Source: Azovibrio restrictus DSM 23866
GTDB taxonomy: Bacteria; Pseudomonadota; Gammaproteobacteria; Burkholderiales; Rhodocyclaceae
DNA: 64,000 nucleotides
Assembly (NCBI RefSeq): GCF_000429665.1
Contig: NZ_AUCH01000006.1
Coordinates: 141,399 to 205,398 of the forward strand
Direction of reading: 5' to 3'
Below are positions 25,203-34,411 of the stretch, one piece after another (the stretch's first letter is position 1; every line of letters begins with the position of its first letter). A program made the position numbers and the translations under genes. Below the pieces are notes generated by a model. It saw nothing but the letters and a program-made list of their open reading frames with translations, was not told the DNA's origin and made no database searches.

Positions 25203-26310
25203 GCCCTGGTTCTACGTCACCGACAGCAAGTTCTCCGGCATCGGCATCGACCTGGTCACCGAGCAGCAGCTGCGCGCCTTCTCGGAGGCCGGCCGGGCCG
25301 TGGACCTGGTGGCCCGGGGCCGCCTCGACCTGCCGGGCATCCGCAATTTCCGCCAAGTCCTGCCACCCACCAAGCTCCTCTCCTGGCTGCCCTCCCAGGA
25401 TTACTACGCCCTCAACAAGCGCTGGTTTTCCCGCCTCGGGCGCCGCCATTTCGAGCGGGCGCCCCATGCCGGGGTGGTGGCCTGGTCCAAGACCGCCCTG
25501 CATCCCTTCGAGGCCGCCGCCCGGGCCGGGGTGCCGCGCATCCTCAACGTGGGTAATTCCCACCGGGACGCGGACACGGGCGGCAGCGGCCCCCCGCTCA
25601 CCCGCTGGCCGCGCATTCCCCACAGCCGCTACCGGGCCGAATACGAGCTGGCCACCCTGATCCTGGTGGCCTCCGACAACGCCCGCCAGAGCTTCCTCGA
25701 CCAGGGGGTGGCGGCGGCGAAGGTGCGGGCCATCTACCGGGGCGCCGACACCCGGCGTTTCCACCCGCCGGTGGCAAAGCCGGCGCGGCCCTTCATCGTC
25801 GCCTGCTGCGGCCTGCTGGGAGAGCGCAAAGGCAGTTACGAGCTGCTCCAGGCCTGGCAGCGCCTCAAGCTGCCGGAGGCGGAACTGTGGCTGATCGGCC
25901 ACCTGCCGACAGCCGAGGCAGCTGCCCTCCAGGCCCTGGCGGGCCCGAACGTGCGCTTCCTGGGTTTCCGCAAGGATCTGCCAGAACTGCTGCGCCAGGT
26001 GCACCTGCACGTGCTCCTGTCCCGCAACGAGGGGCTGGCCAAGGTGCTGCTGGAGGCAGGCGCCAGCGGCGTGCCCAACCTGTGCACCCGGGAAGCGGGC
26101 TTGCCCCCGGATGCAGCCGGTACCCTGTTCGTGGACGACCGGGCCAATGTGGACCAGGTGGCCGCCGCCATCGAAGCCTGCTACCGGGACCCAGAGGGCA
26201 CGGCCCGCCTGGGCCTGGAGGCCCGGGCCATGGTGGAGGCCCGCTTCGGCTGGGCTGCCTTCCGCCAGCGTTTCCTGAGCGCCGTGGCCGACGCGGAGCA
26301 GATGCCGTGA
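25195..26310 (+). CDS. GT4 family glycosyltransferase
   Basis: 371 aa, starting 8 bp before the previous stop. The N-terminal half has the acceptor-side strand YVTDSKFSGIGIDLVTEQQL. The C-terminal Rossmann half has CCGLLGERKGSYELLQAW and the EX7E-type site EGLAKVLLEAGASGVPN. No transmembrane segment, so probably a cytoplasmic peripheral enzyme. Donor and acceptor are unknown; it is one of six or more transferases in this operon. Confidence 0.8.
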   Translation: MAEPWFYVTDSKFSGIGIDLVTEQQLRAFSEAGRAVDLVARGRLDLPGIRNFRQVLPPTKLLSWLPSQDYYALNKRWFSRLGRRHFERAPHAGVVAWSKTALHPFEAAARAGVPRILNVGNSHRDADTGGSGPPLTRWPRIPHSRYRAEYELATLILVASDNARQSFLDQGVAAAKVRAIYRGADTRRFHPPVAKPARPFIVACCGLLGERKGSYELLQAWQRLKLPEAELWLIGHLPTAEAAALQALAGPNVRFLGFRKDLPELLRQVHLHVLLSRNEGLAKVLLEAGASGVPNLCTREAGLPPDAAGTLFVDDRANVDQVAAAIEACYRDPEGTARLGLEARAMVEARFGWAAFRQRFLSAVADAEQMP

Positions 26311-27434
26311 ATATCCTCTACGCCTTTCCCGAACCCCTGCCCCTGCCCAAGGCCCGGGGCATCCAGACCGCCTGGATGGTCCATGCCCTGTGCCAGGCCG
26401 GGGCCCGGGTGAGCCTGGCCCACTGCCCCTCCCCGGACGGCCATCCCCTGACGCCCCTGGGGCGGGACCTGCCGGCGAACCTGCGCCTGCTGCCCCTCTC
26501 CCGGCACTGGCCCTTCCCCCTGCAGCGCTGGCACTCGGTGGGCCGCTTCGTCGCCCAACTGCTCAAACACCTGGACCGGGAGCGGCCCGACCTGGTGTTC
26601 GTCCGCCACCTGAAGCTGGCCCAGCGGCTGCTCCAGGCCCGACCCGATCTGCCCCTGGTCTACGAGGCCCACGAGGTGTTCGCCGCCACCGCCCCCGAAT
26701 CCAAACGGGCTGCCCTGGCGGCCCAGGAGGCCGCAGTGCTGGCCGGGGCCGCCGGGGTGGTGTTCATCTCCGGCGCCGTGGAAGCCGCCCTCCAGGCCGC
26801 CTATCCGGATGCCCGGCCCCGGGCCCGCACCGTGTTGCACAGCGGCGTGGACCTGCCGCCTCCGGGACCGGAAAAGGACTGGGCCCAGTGCGCCCGGCAC
26901 ATGGTCTATGCCGGCAGTTTCTATGGCTGGAAGGGGGTGGACGACCTGGTGGCCGCCGCCGCCCGCCTGCCCGGCCACCGCCTCACCCTGCTTGGGGGCG
27001 AGGCCGGGGAGATCGAGCGCCTCAAGCCCCGCATCGACCCCCGCGGCGCCGAGGTGCTGCTGCTGCCCCGCCTGGCGCCGGAGCGGGTCATGGCCCACCT
27101 GCAGGAAGCCTGCATCGCCGTGCTGCCCAACCGGGCCGAGGGGGTGAGCCAGTTCACCTCGCCCCTGAAACTGTTCGAATACATGGGCGCGGGCTGCGCC
27201 CTGGTGACGGCGGACCTGCCCTCGATCCGGGAAGTGCTGGCCCCGGACCAGGCCGCCTGGTTCACCCCCGGCGACCCGGAATCCCTGGCCGCTGCCTTGG
27301 CCGGCCTGGCGGCCGACCCGGATGCCGCGCGCCGCCAGGGGGAAAATCTGCGCCAGCTGGCCGCCCGCTACACCTGGGGCGCCCGGGCCCGGGGCCTGCT
27401 CGATTTCATGGAACAGATCCGGGGAGGGCGCTAA
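26307..27434 (+). CDS. GT4 family glycosyltransferase
   Basis: 375 aa from a GTG overlapping the previous stop (GTGA). The first residues NILYAFPEPLPLPKARGIQTAW resemble GT4 enzymes; VYEAHEVFAATAP, YAGSFYGWKGVDDLV and the donor-site SPLKLFEYMGAGCALVTAD follow. The final segment PSIREVLAP is common in GT4. The sugar transferred is unknown. It is 25 bp from the next gene. Confidence 0.8.
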   Translation: MNILYAFPEPLPLPKARGIQTAWMVHALCQAGARVSLAHCPSPDGHPLTPLGRDLPANLRLLPLSRHWPFPLQRWHSVGRFVAQLLKHLDRERPDLVFVRHLKLAQRLLQARPDLPLVYEAHEVFAATAPESKRAALAAQEAAVLAGAAGVVFISGAVEAALQAAYPDARPRARTVLHSGVDLPPPGPEKDWAQCARHMVYAGSFYGWKGVDDLVAAAARLPGHRLTLLGGEAGEIERLKPRIDPRGAEVLLLPRLAPERVMAHLQEACIAVLPNRAEGVSQFTSPLKLFEYMGAGCALVTADLPSIREVLAPDQAAWFTPGDPESLAAALAGLAADPDAARRQGENLRQLAARYTWGARARGLLDFMEQIRGGR

Positions 27435-27459
27435 ACTGCGCCACCCGGAAACCGCCACC

Positions 27460-28386
27460 ATGACGCCATACTTCACCCTCTATACCCCCACCTACAATCG
27501 GGGCCACCTGCTGCCCCGGGTCTACACGAGCCTGCTGGCCCAGGACGACCGGGATTTCGAGTGGCTGGTGATTGACGACGGTTCCAGTGACGACACGGAA
27601 GCCCGGGTCCAGGCCTGGGCGGCCGAGGCCCCGTTCCCGGTCCGCTACGTGCGCCAGGAAAACCAGGGCAAGCACATGGCCACCAACCGGGCGGTGGAGC
27701 TGGCTCTGGGCCAGATGTTCGTCATCGTCGACTCCGACGACTGGCTGGCCGAGGGCGCCCTGGGCGCCATCCGCGCCGCCTGGGAATCCATCCCTGCCGC
27801 CGAGCGGGGGCGCTACGCCGGCATCGCCGGCCTGTTCCTGGACCCGGGCGGCCAGCCGGTGACCCGGCTGTTTCCCGCCGATCCTTGCGACTGCAGCAGC
27901 GTGGACATGGAATACCGGCACGGGGTCACGGGGGAAATCGCCATGGCCACCCGCACCGAGGTGCGCCGCCAGTACCCGTTCCCCGAGCACGTGGGCCGCT
28001 ACTGCATGCCCAGCCTGGTGTGGAACCGCATCGCCGCCCGCTACCTGACCCGCTACCTGAACACCCCGCTGCAATACAAGGAATACCAGGAACAGGGCAT
28101 CACCCTCGGGGGCGTGGCGAAGAAGCTGCGCCTGTCGCCGGAGGCCTTCCGCATTCGCAACCGGGAACTCCTGGAACTGGGTTTCGACCTGCCGGAGAAG
28201 ACCCGCAGCAAGGCCATGCGCCTCTGGGCCCGGGCCTCCTTTCACGCCGGCCAGGGCTTTGCCGCCCAGTGGCGGGAGCTGGCCGGTACGGGCCTTCGGG
28301 GCTTGTGGCTGGCGCAGGTCCTCAAGGCCAGGCGCGACTACGGGCGCGACCTGGGGCAACTGACCGAGCAGGGAGGCAAGCCATGA
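27460..28386 (+). CDS. Family 2 glycosyltransferase
   Basis: 308 aa. GT-A signature at the N-terminus: LYTPTYNRGHLLPRVYTSLL, VIDDGSSDDTE, QGKHMATNRAVELA and the metal site IVDSDDWLAEGA. The first base of the reading frame used here is the ATG at 27460, because homology-like sequence begins there; upstream in-frame codons lie in the preceding gene. No membrane span. Its stop overlaps the next start (ATGA). Confidence 0.82.
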   Translation: MTPYFTLYTPTYNRGHLLPRVYTSLLAQDDRDFEWLVIDDGSSDDTEARVQAWAAEAPFPVRYVRQENQGKHMATNRAVELALGQMFVIVDSDDWLAEGALGAIRAAWESIPAAERGRYAGIAGLFLDPGGQPVTRLFPADPCDCSSVDMEYRHGVTGEIAMATRTEVRRQYPFPEHVGRYCMPSLVWNRIAARYLTRYLNTPLQYKEYQEQGITLGGVAKKLRLSPEAFRIRNRELLELGFDLPEKTRSKAMRLWARASFHAGQGFAAQWRELAGTGLRGLWLAQVLKARRDYGRDLGQLTEQGGKP

Positions 28387-29483
28387 CGGGCCATCGGCAT
28401 CTCAAGGTGGCCATCGTCAACCAGCACCCGGCCGACATGCTCGGGGGCAGCGAGATCCAGTGCGACATCATCGCCCGAGGTCTGGTGGCCCGGGGCCACC
28501 AGGTGGATTACCTGGCCGTGGGCGGCCAGTCCGGGCGGGACTACCAGATGCCCTACGGGGTGCACCCGGTGGCGCGCCGGGCCGATGCCATCGCCGACCG
28601 GGTGCTGCTGCTGAAGCCGGACATCCTCTACTGGCGCTTCAACAAGCACTGCTTCGCCCGCTCCGTAGCCCGCATCCGCCGGGCCGGCATCCCCGTGGTG
28701 TTCTCGGTTTCCCACGTGCGCGACGTGACCCGTTTCTTCTTCCAGCCCCGGGCCTGGGGCCCCCCGGGATTCAAGAGCCTGCGCCGGGCCTTCAAGGAAG
28801 GCTGGCGCCTGTACAAGGAACACGGGGGCTTTGCCCACGTGGACGCCCTGGTGAGCAACAACCCGGACAACCTGGGACTGGCTCCGGTGCCCCTGCAGCT
28901 GCACATCCCCAACTCCATGACCACCGCCGCCGAGCCTTTCAGCTGGCCCCGGCCCTACTGCCTGTGGGTGGCCAACATCAAGGACCGCAAGCAGCCGGAG
29001 AAATTCGTGGAGCTGGCGGCCCGGCTCCAGGACACGGGGGTGGATTTCCTCATGGTGGGGCAATTGCAGAGCAAGTCCTACGGCCCTCTGCTGGCCGCTG
29101 GCCCCGCCAATTTCCACTACCTGGGGGAAAAGCGCCTGGAAGAGGTGAACGGCATCCTGGCCGGCAGCCTGTTCCTGGTGCACACCTGCCACCCGGAAGG
29201 CTTCAGCAACAACTTCATCCAGGCCTGGCTCCAGGGCCGCACCGTGGTCAGCCTGGCCTTCGACCCGGGCGGCCTGCTGGTCGCCGAAGGCCTGGGCCGC
29301 TACGCCGGCGGCGACATGGACACCTTCACCGCCCAGGTACGGCAACTGATCGACCAGCCGGACCTGGCCCGACAGATGGGCGAACAGGCCCGGACCTACG
29401 CCAGCGCCCAGTTCGCCCCGGAAGCCAATGTGGGAAAACTGGAGCGGCTGTTCCTGGAAATTCTTGCCCGGGAGGGCCCATGA
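28383..29483 (+). CDS. GT4 family glycosyltransferase
   Basis: 366 aa. VAIVNQHPADMLGGSEIQCDIIA near residue 9 is the GGSE acceptor-domain motif of GT4 enzymes; YCLWVANIKDRKQPEKFVELA and the donor-site HPEGFSNNFIQAWLQGR form the C-terminal half. Coupled on both sides by 4-bp overlaps. Donor and acceptor are unknown. Confidence 0.8.
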   Translation: MTGHRHLKVAIVNQHPADMLGGSEIQCDIIARGLVARGHQVDYLAVGGQSGRDYQMPYGVHPVARRADAIADRVLLLKPDILYWRFNKHCFARSVARIRRAGIPVVFSVSHVRDVTRFFFQPRAWGPPGFKSLRRAFKEGWRLYKEHGGFAHVDALVSNNPDNLGLAPVPLQLHIPNSMTTAAEPFSWPRPYCLWVANIKDRKQPEKFVELAARLQDTGVDFLMVGQLQSKSYGPLLAAGPANFHYLGEKRLEEVNGILAGSLFLVHTCHPEGFSNNFIQAWLQGRTVVSLAFDPGGLLVAEGLGRYAGGDMDTFTAQVRQLIDQPDLARQMGEQARTYASAQFAPEANVGKLERLFLEILAREGP

Positions 29484-30706
29484 AGCAGTTTCTTTGCAAA
29501 TATTCCCGGGCGCAACTGGGGGACAGGTTGCTGGTGATGGGGCTTTGTCTCTACGCCCTTTGCCTGTTTCTGCCCCATGTGACAGCCCTGGAGCGGACTG
29601 GGCTGGCGGTGGCCGTACTGATCAGTTTCTTCGGCGGGCGCTGGAGGGCGTGCCTAGGGGGCTTGCGCCATCCCCTGATGGGCATGACCCTGGGCTTGAT
29701 CGCCTGGTTTGCGCTCAGCTGTCTCTGGTCGGTGGAGGCGACCTTGACCCGGGAGGCAGTGGTGAATATTTTCAAGGACTACCTGTTGCTTCTCCCCCCC
29801 CTGTTTTACATGCTGGCAGACAGGGAGCGGCGCCGGCTGTTCTGCCTGGGGCTGGCCTGGGCTGGAGCGGTCGTGGTGTTGCTGAATGCAGCCCAGTATC
29901 TGCGCGAATACTGGACCGATCCGGGATTGCTCGACAACATCAAACTGCATCGTGGCTGGGGGCACCCCCTGGTGCTGTTTATCCCTTTTGCCTTGCTCCA
30001 GGCCCGTCTGAGTCGGGGCACCGTGGCTGGCGGCTGGTATCTCCTGTTTGTGGCCGAGACCCTGATGATTTTTGCCACCGGGGCCCGGGGAGCTTGGCTC
30101 GCCCTGTTCGCGATTATGATCCTGTGGCTGGGGCACGACTGCCAGCGACGCAGGGCAGCGGGGATCGTCGTCATAGGTCTGCTGATCGCCATCGCCTCTT
30201 ACTTCCTGTTGCCGGATTTTCTGGTCAAGGACAGGTTGGCCAGTGGCTTCAGCACCAGTTTGCGTACCACAGGGACTTGGGGTCCTGCGCTGCAGATGCT
30301 GGAAGAGCGCCCCCTGCTGGGGTTCGGTTTTGGCAAGGAAATCTTCGACCGTGAGTTCAACCGGCGCGCTCCCACGGAGGAAAGCTGGTCCTTCAAGCGT
30401 TCCAAGGGGCCCCACAGCATCTACCTGGAGGCTGGCTTCTCTGCCGGCTACCCGGCGCTGATCCTGCTCTCGCTCCTGTTTGCCGTCGCCTTGTTCTATG
30501 GCATGGAGGCGGCACGCCGGGGCGCCACGGAAGAGGAGCGGGGCATGGCCCTGGCCTGTCTGGCTGCGTTTGCAGGGTTCTATGTAACCCGGGGCGCCTT
30601 CGAGTCGGTCCAGTGGGCCCCCATGATCCTGCTGCTGGCGCCCCTGGTGCATTTCAGTCTGCAAGTACGTGGCTCAGAATCTGCTCGGGCTTTCCCTCAG
30701 GCCTGA
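29480..30706 (+). CDS. O-antigen ligase / polymerase family membrane protein (WaaL/Wzy-like)
   Basis: 408 aa, about 10-11 hydrophobic spans. A large periplasmic loop (roughly residues 235-320) contains the arginine-bearing motif KDRLASGFSTSLRTTGTWGPALQM and ERPLLGFGFGKEIF, then GPHSIYLEAGFSAGYPALILL, with the H-S motif typical of Wzy_C / WaaL ligases. It either ligates O-chain to lipid A-core or polymerises O-units; sequence alone does not separate these. It is the last gene of the plus-strand LPS run and faces a convergent dehydratase gene. Start ATG overlaps the upstream stop. Confidence 0.8.
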   Translation: MKQFLCKYSRAQLGDRLLVMGLCLYALCLFLPHVTALERTGLAVAVLISFFGGRWRACLGGLRHPLMGMTLGLIAWFALSCLWSVEATLTREAVVNIFKDYLLLLPPLFYMLADRERRRLFCLGLAWAGAVVVLLNAAQYLREYWTDPGLLDNIKLHRGWGHPLVLFIPFALLQARLSRGTVAGGWYLLFVAETLMIFATGARGAWLALFAIMILWLGHDCQRRRAAGIVVIGLLIAIASYFLLPDFLVKDRLASGFSTSLRTTGTWGPALQMLEERPLLGFGFGKEIFDREFNRRAPTEESWSFKRSKGPHSIYLEAGFSAGYPALILLSLLFAVALFYGMEAARRGATEEERGMALACLAAFAGFYVTRGAFESVQWAPMILLLAPLVHFSLQVRGSESARAFPQA

Positions 30707-30844
30707 CAGCGGGCTCGCAGCTGGACCGGCGTGCCTGTACGAGGTGGTCGTCGGGGGCCGTTCTGAATGGGATTTGGGAGGAGCGTCGCCCGTCCACCTC
30801 CGGCACTAGGGAAACCGCCGGCCCGCCGGATGTCTGTTCTGATG

Positions 30845-32704
30845 CTAGTTTCCGGGCCGGTATTCAGGCAGCAACTGCTGCAGCTGTTTTTTTATTGCTG
30901 CCGTATCAGCAGGGGGCGTAGCTAGCCAGGTTTCCAGTTCCTCACCCCAGGTTATTGCAGGAGGCGGGGGGGCCTTGGCCACCCGAAGCTTGGGGTGGGG
31001 GGTGGGCAGCGTGGTCTCGTCGTCCGCCAGGAGTTCCTCGAACAGTTTCTCGCCAGGGCGCAAGCCCGTGATCCGGATGGGGATTTCCTCCTCGCTGTAA
31101 CCGGAGAGGCGGATCAGGTCCCGGGCCAGATCGATGATCTTCACCGGCTCCCCCATGTCGAGCACGAAAATCTCGCCACCATGGCCCATGAGGCCGGCCT
31201 GGAGCACCAGTTGGGCAGCTTCGGGAATGAGCATGAAGTAGCGGATGATGTCCGGATGGGTCACCGTTACCGGCCCGCCCCTGCGGATCTGCTCCCTGAA
31301 GGTGGGAATCACCGAACCATTGCTGCCCAGTACGTTGCCGAAGCGCACCACGATGAACTGGGTGGCGCCTCCCTGGCCTTCCAGCTGCTGCAACAGCATT
31401 TCAGCCAGCCGCTTGGTGCAGCCCATGACGTTGGTGGGATTCACCGCCTTGTCGGTGGAGATGAACACCATCTTTCTGGTGCCGTGGCGCTGGGCTGCCT
31501 TTGCCACTTCCCGGGTGCCGATGATGTTGTTGCAGACCGCCTGCCAGGCATTGTCGTCTTCCATCAGGGGGACGTGCTTGTAGGCGGCGGCGTGGAAGAC
31601 CAGGGCGGGCTTGTAGGCGGAAAACGTCTGCTCGAGTCGCCGGGTGTCCTTGACATCACCGATGACGCAGCAGATCGGCGTATCTGGAAGATCGCGCCGG
31701 AATTCCTGCTCCAGGGTATAGAGGGCAAATTCCGACTGTTCGTAGAGCACCAGCCTTCCGGGTCGGTAACGGGCAATCTGGCGCGCCAGTTCCGAGCCGA
31801 TGGAGCCGCCCGCCCCGGTAACCATGATCACCTGGGCATCGATCATGTCATGCAGCCCGGCTTCGTCCAGTTCCACGGGCTCCCGTCCCAGGATGTCCTC
31901 CAGCTCCACCTGGCGCAGCTGGGTCAATGCCACCCGGCCAGTGAGCAGATCCTCCAGGGCCGGTACGGTGAGCACCTGGAGACCCGCCTGCACGGCCAGT
32001 TCCATGGCGTGCCGGCGGACCTTGTTGCTGGCCCCGGGCATGGCGACAATGACGTGGCTGACCCCCAGTTCGTTGGCCCAATAGGCCACATCCCCAATAG
32101 GGCCGCGAATCTTCACCCCATGTACTTCCCGGCCATGCTTGGCCGGATCATCGTCAAGCAGGGCGGCGACCTGCCAGTCGGGCGAGCGTTGCAGCTCCCG
32201 GACCAAGCGCTCGCCCCCGTCGCCGGCGCCCAGAATCAGCACCCATTCTCCGTTCAGGCCCAGGTGCCCGTAGAGCAGGCGGTCCTTCCAGGTGCGATAA
32301 ACGAAACGGCTGCCGCCCATGACCAGCACCAGCAGGATGGGATGCAACAGCAAGGCGGAGCGGGGGACGTTGGGAATGCCCAGCATGAACACCAGTACGG
32401 CCATGACCAGGGCGCTCAGGGCCACGGCATTGATGATGCGTTGCAGATCCTTGAGGCTGGCATAGCGCCAGATGCCCCGGTACAGGCCGCAGGCCCAGTA
32501 AATGGGGGCATGCACGGCCACCAGCAGCGGCAGCAGCAGGGTCCAGGTCCGGACGTATTCCCAGGGCAGGGTCAGGTTGAAGCGCAGCCAGTAGGCCAGC
32601 ATCCAGCACAGGGCCAGGGCACATAGATCATGGCAGAAAGCGATGAAGCGCAGGACGCTGGGCAGATAGCGCTGGAAAAAAAAGGGAGGTCTTGACGAGG
32701 GCAT
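30845..32704 (-). CDS. WbpM/PglF/CapD-type membrane UDP-sugar 4,6-dehydratase
   Basis: 619 aa. Four N-terminal membrane spans (about residues 15-115), a cytoplasmic CoA-binding-like segment (LILGAGDGGERLVREL), then an SDR catalytic domain from about 290: VTGAGGSIGSELARQI for NAD(P), and STDKAVNPTNVMGCTKR, where Met replaces the usual Tyr as in the long WbpM group. It converts UDP-GlcNAc to a 4-keto-6-deoxy sugar for N-acetylfucosamine or N-acetylquinovosamine chains. ATG 32704 is preferred; a GTG precedes it directly. Codons 8-10 contain a run of eight T, unusual in this GC-rich DNA. Confidence 0.9.
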   Translation of the reverse strand: MPSSRPPFFFQRYLPSVLRFIAFCHDLCALALCWMLAYWLRFNLTLPWEYVRTWTLLLPLLVAVHAPIYWACGLYRGIWRYASLKDLQRIINAVALSALVMAVLVFMLGIPNVPRSALLLHPILLVLVMGGSRFVYRTWKDRLLYGHLGLNGEWVLILGAGDGGERLVRELQRSPDWQVAALLDDDPAKHGREVHGVKIRGPIGDVAYWANELGVSHVIVAMPGASNKVRRHAMELAVQAGLQVLTVPALEDLLTGRVALTQLRQVELEDILGREPVELDEAGLHDMIDAQVIMVTGAGGSIGSELARQIARYRPGRLVLYEQSEFALYTLEQEFRRDLPDTPICCVIGDVKDTRRLEQTFSAYKPALVFHAAAYKHVPLMEDDNAWQAVCNNIIGTREVAKAAQRHGTRKMVFISTDKAVNPTNVMGCTKRLAEMLLQQLEGQGGATQFIVVRFGNVLGSNGSVIPTFREQIRRGGPVTVTHPDIIRYFMLIPEAAQLVLQAGLMGHGGEIFVLDMGEPVKIIDLARDLIRLSGYSEEEIPIRITGLRPGEKLFEELLADDETTLPTPHPKLRVAKAPPPPAITWGEELETWLATPPADTAAIKKQLQQLLPEYRPGN

Positions 32705-32715
32705 CACAGGACGGG

Positions 32716-32724
32716 ATTCTAGCA
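32716..32724 (-). promoter_or_regulatory. Extended -10 candidate for the dehydratase gene
   Basis: On the minus strand TGCTAGAAT, an extended -10 (TGn plus TAGAAT), ending 11 bp before the ATG. This would leave a leader of only about 5 nt. The same TGCTAGAAT word occurs before uppP and before the FecR-domain gene. Confidence 0.4.
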
Positions 32725-32822
32725 GCCTGCCGGACCCTATGGGCTCAAGCAGCGAAGGTGGGGGACGCGGTGGGATTGGCTACGGGCAACTGTGGGCCGG
32801 GATACGATCCATCAGGGATAGC

Positions 32823-33383
32823 TCAGTGGCTGATGCCATCCCGTCGCAGCACCTTGCTGAAGGTCAGCCAGAGTATCTGCAGGTCGAAGCTCATGCTGCG
32901 CCGGGCCAGGTATTCGGCATCCAGGCGTACCTTCTCCGGGATGGGGAGTTCATCCCGGCCATTGATCTGGGCCCAGCCGGTCAGTCCAGGGAGCAGGGCA
33001 TCGACACCCAGGGCCGTACGTTGCGCGATCAGGTCGCTCTGGTTGAACAGGGCGGGGCGGGGGCCGACGAAGCTCATGTGGCCCAGGAGGATGCTCCAGA
33101 GCTGGGGCAGTTCGTCCAGGCTGGAGCGGCGCAGGAAGGAGCCGATGGGGGTCAGATAGCTGTCCGGCCTGGCCAGCAGGTGGGTGGCGACAGCGGGGGT
33201 GTCCGTGCGCATGCTGCGGAACTTGGGCATGGAAAACAGCTGGTTATGGCGTCCGACCCGGTCTGACCAGTACAGGGCCGGGCCGGGAGAGGTCAGTTTC
33301 ACCAGCAGGGCCAGCAGCAGCAAGGGCAGGGCCAGCAGGATCAACAGCAGCAGGCTGAGGCTCAGATCGAAAAGCCGTTTCAC
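32823..33383 (-). CDS. PglC/WreU-like initiating sugar-phosphate transferase
   Basis: 186 aa, the short mono-topic phosphoglycosyltransferase form. One re-entrant hydrophobic N-terminal helix (residues about 6-30), then PGPALYWSDRVGR, MPKFRSMRTDT, LRRSSLDELPQLW (catalytic Asp-Glu pair) and MSFVGPRPAL. It loads a sugar-1-phosphate on undecaprenyl phosphate to begin O-unit synthesis. GTG start overlapping the stop of the upstream epimerase gene (GTGA). Neighbouring dehydratase and reductase suggest the sugar is QuiNAc or FucNAc. Confidence 0.88.
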   Translation of the reverse strand: MKRLFDLSLSLLLLILLALPLLLLALLVKLTSPGPALYWSDRVGRHNQLFSMPKFRSMRTDTPAVATHLLARPDSYLTPIGSFLRRSSLDELPQLWSILLGHMSFVGPRPALFNQSDLIAQRTALGVDALLPGLTGWAQINGRDELPIPEKVRLDAEYLARRSMSFDLQILWLTFSKVLRRDGISH

Positions 33384-34411
33384 GTTGCTTGTCTTCCTCG
33401 GTTCTCTTTGTACCAGGCGCACATGGCGGCGATTCCCGTACTCAGGTCTTCCGGGGGGTGCCAGTCCAGTTGCCGGTAGGAGAGGCTGGGATCTATGCGG
33501 AAGTCGCCGCCCACCTTGTTGTAGGCCTCTCGTTTGCCAAGCAGTGTGCTGACGCTCCGGAGCAGCCCCGGAGGCAGGTGCAGCAGCCGGGGTTTTTGCC
33601 CCAGCTCCCGGGCAATGGTCGCAATCAGCTCCGGTGTGGATACCTCCTGGGCGTCGGCTACCAGCAGGATCTTTCCGGTGGCCTGGGGATGCCCGGCCGC
33701 ATGGGTCAGAAAGGTGCTGAGGTTGCCGATACCCACCAGGCTGCGCCGATTGCGAATGGCTCCCAAGGGTAGAGGCAGGCCCCGGCAGACCAGGTTCAGG
33801 AGGGTGAGCATGTTGCCCTTTACCCCGGGGCCATGTACCAGGGGGGGGCGGACGATGCAGACTTCCATGGGGCTGATCTCCATCTCCTGCAGCAGCAGGC
33901 GCTCTGCTTCCAGCTTGGAAATGGCATAGGGGTCCACGGGCTTGGTGGGGGAGTTCTCGGTAAAGGGCGCGGCGGTGGAATTGCAGCCGTACACCGCCAC
34001 AGAGCTCAGGAAGAGTAGCCGGTTCACTCCCGCCTGCCGGGCGGCACAGGCCAAGGCCCGGGTAGGCTCCACATTGGCACGGCGATAGGTTTGCAGGGCA
34101 TTCGGCAGATTTTTGTCCGCTTGATGGGCGCGGCCCGCCAGATGGATCACCGCTTGCACCTGGGTACAGGCGTTCAGCCATGGCGCAGGGTCGGTGCAGG
34201 AATGCTCCATATGCGTGAGCTCCAGCCCCGGTGGCGCCTGCAGGACTTGGCGCAGGTGTTCACCCCGTTCCCGGGAGGAGACCACCGCCCGGACCCTGTG
34301 GCCGGCCTCCAGGAGATGCCGGCAGAGGTGCTGGCCGATAAAACCGCTGGCGCCGGTGACGAGGAAACGGGAGGCTGGAGTTCCAGCGTCTGGCGATAAG
34401 CTGGGCGTCAC
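33380..34411 (-). CDS. NAD-dependent SDR epimerase/reductase (WbpV/WreQ-like)
   Basis: 343 aa, GTG start whose first bases overlap the mgtE stop. Extended SDR fold: cofactor loop LVTGASGFIGQHL near residue 14, FLSSVAVYG (Ser) and YAISK (catalytic Tyr-Lys). In O-antigen loci this type, paired with an initiating transferase and a WbpM-type dehydratase, reduces the 4-keto intermediate to UDP-QuiNAc or UDP-FucNAc. Exact activity is inferred. It contains a run of eight C on the coding strand, expected by chance at this GC. Confidence 0.8.
   Translation of the reverse strand: MTPSLSPDAGTPASRFLVTGASGFIGQHLCRHLLEAGHRVRAVVSSRERGEHLRQVLQAPPGLELTHMEHSCTDPAPWLNACTQVQAVIHLAGRAHQADKNLPNALQTYRRANVEPTRALACAARQAGVNRLLFLSSVAVYGCNSTAAPFTENSPTKPVDPYAISKLEAERLLLQEMEISPMEVCIVRPPLVHGPGVKGNMLTLLNLVCRGLPLPLGAIRNRRSLVGIGNLSTFLTHAAGHPQATGKILLVADAQEVSTPELIATIARELGQKPRLLHLPPGLLRSVSTLLGKREAYNKVGGDFRIDPSLSYRQLDWHPPEDLSTGIAAMCAWYKENRGRQAT

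Noticed and set aside
33841..33848. G8/C8 runs, also near 57740, 58023, 62575 (G9) and 63310, as phase-variation tracts
   Set aside because: At roughly 70% GC runs of eight G or C are expected many times in 64 kb, so they carry little signal. The T8 run at 32676 is different and is kept as a finding.
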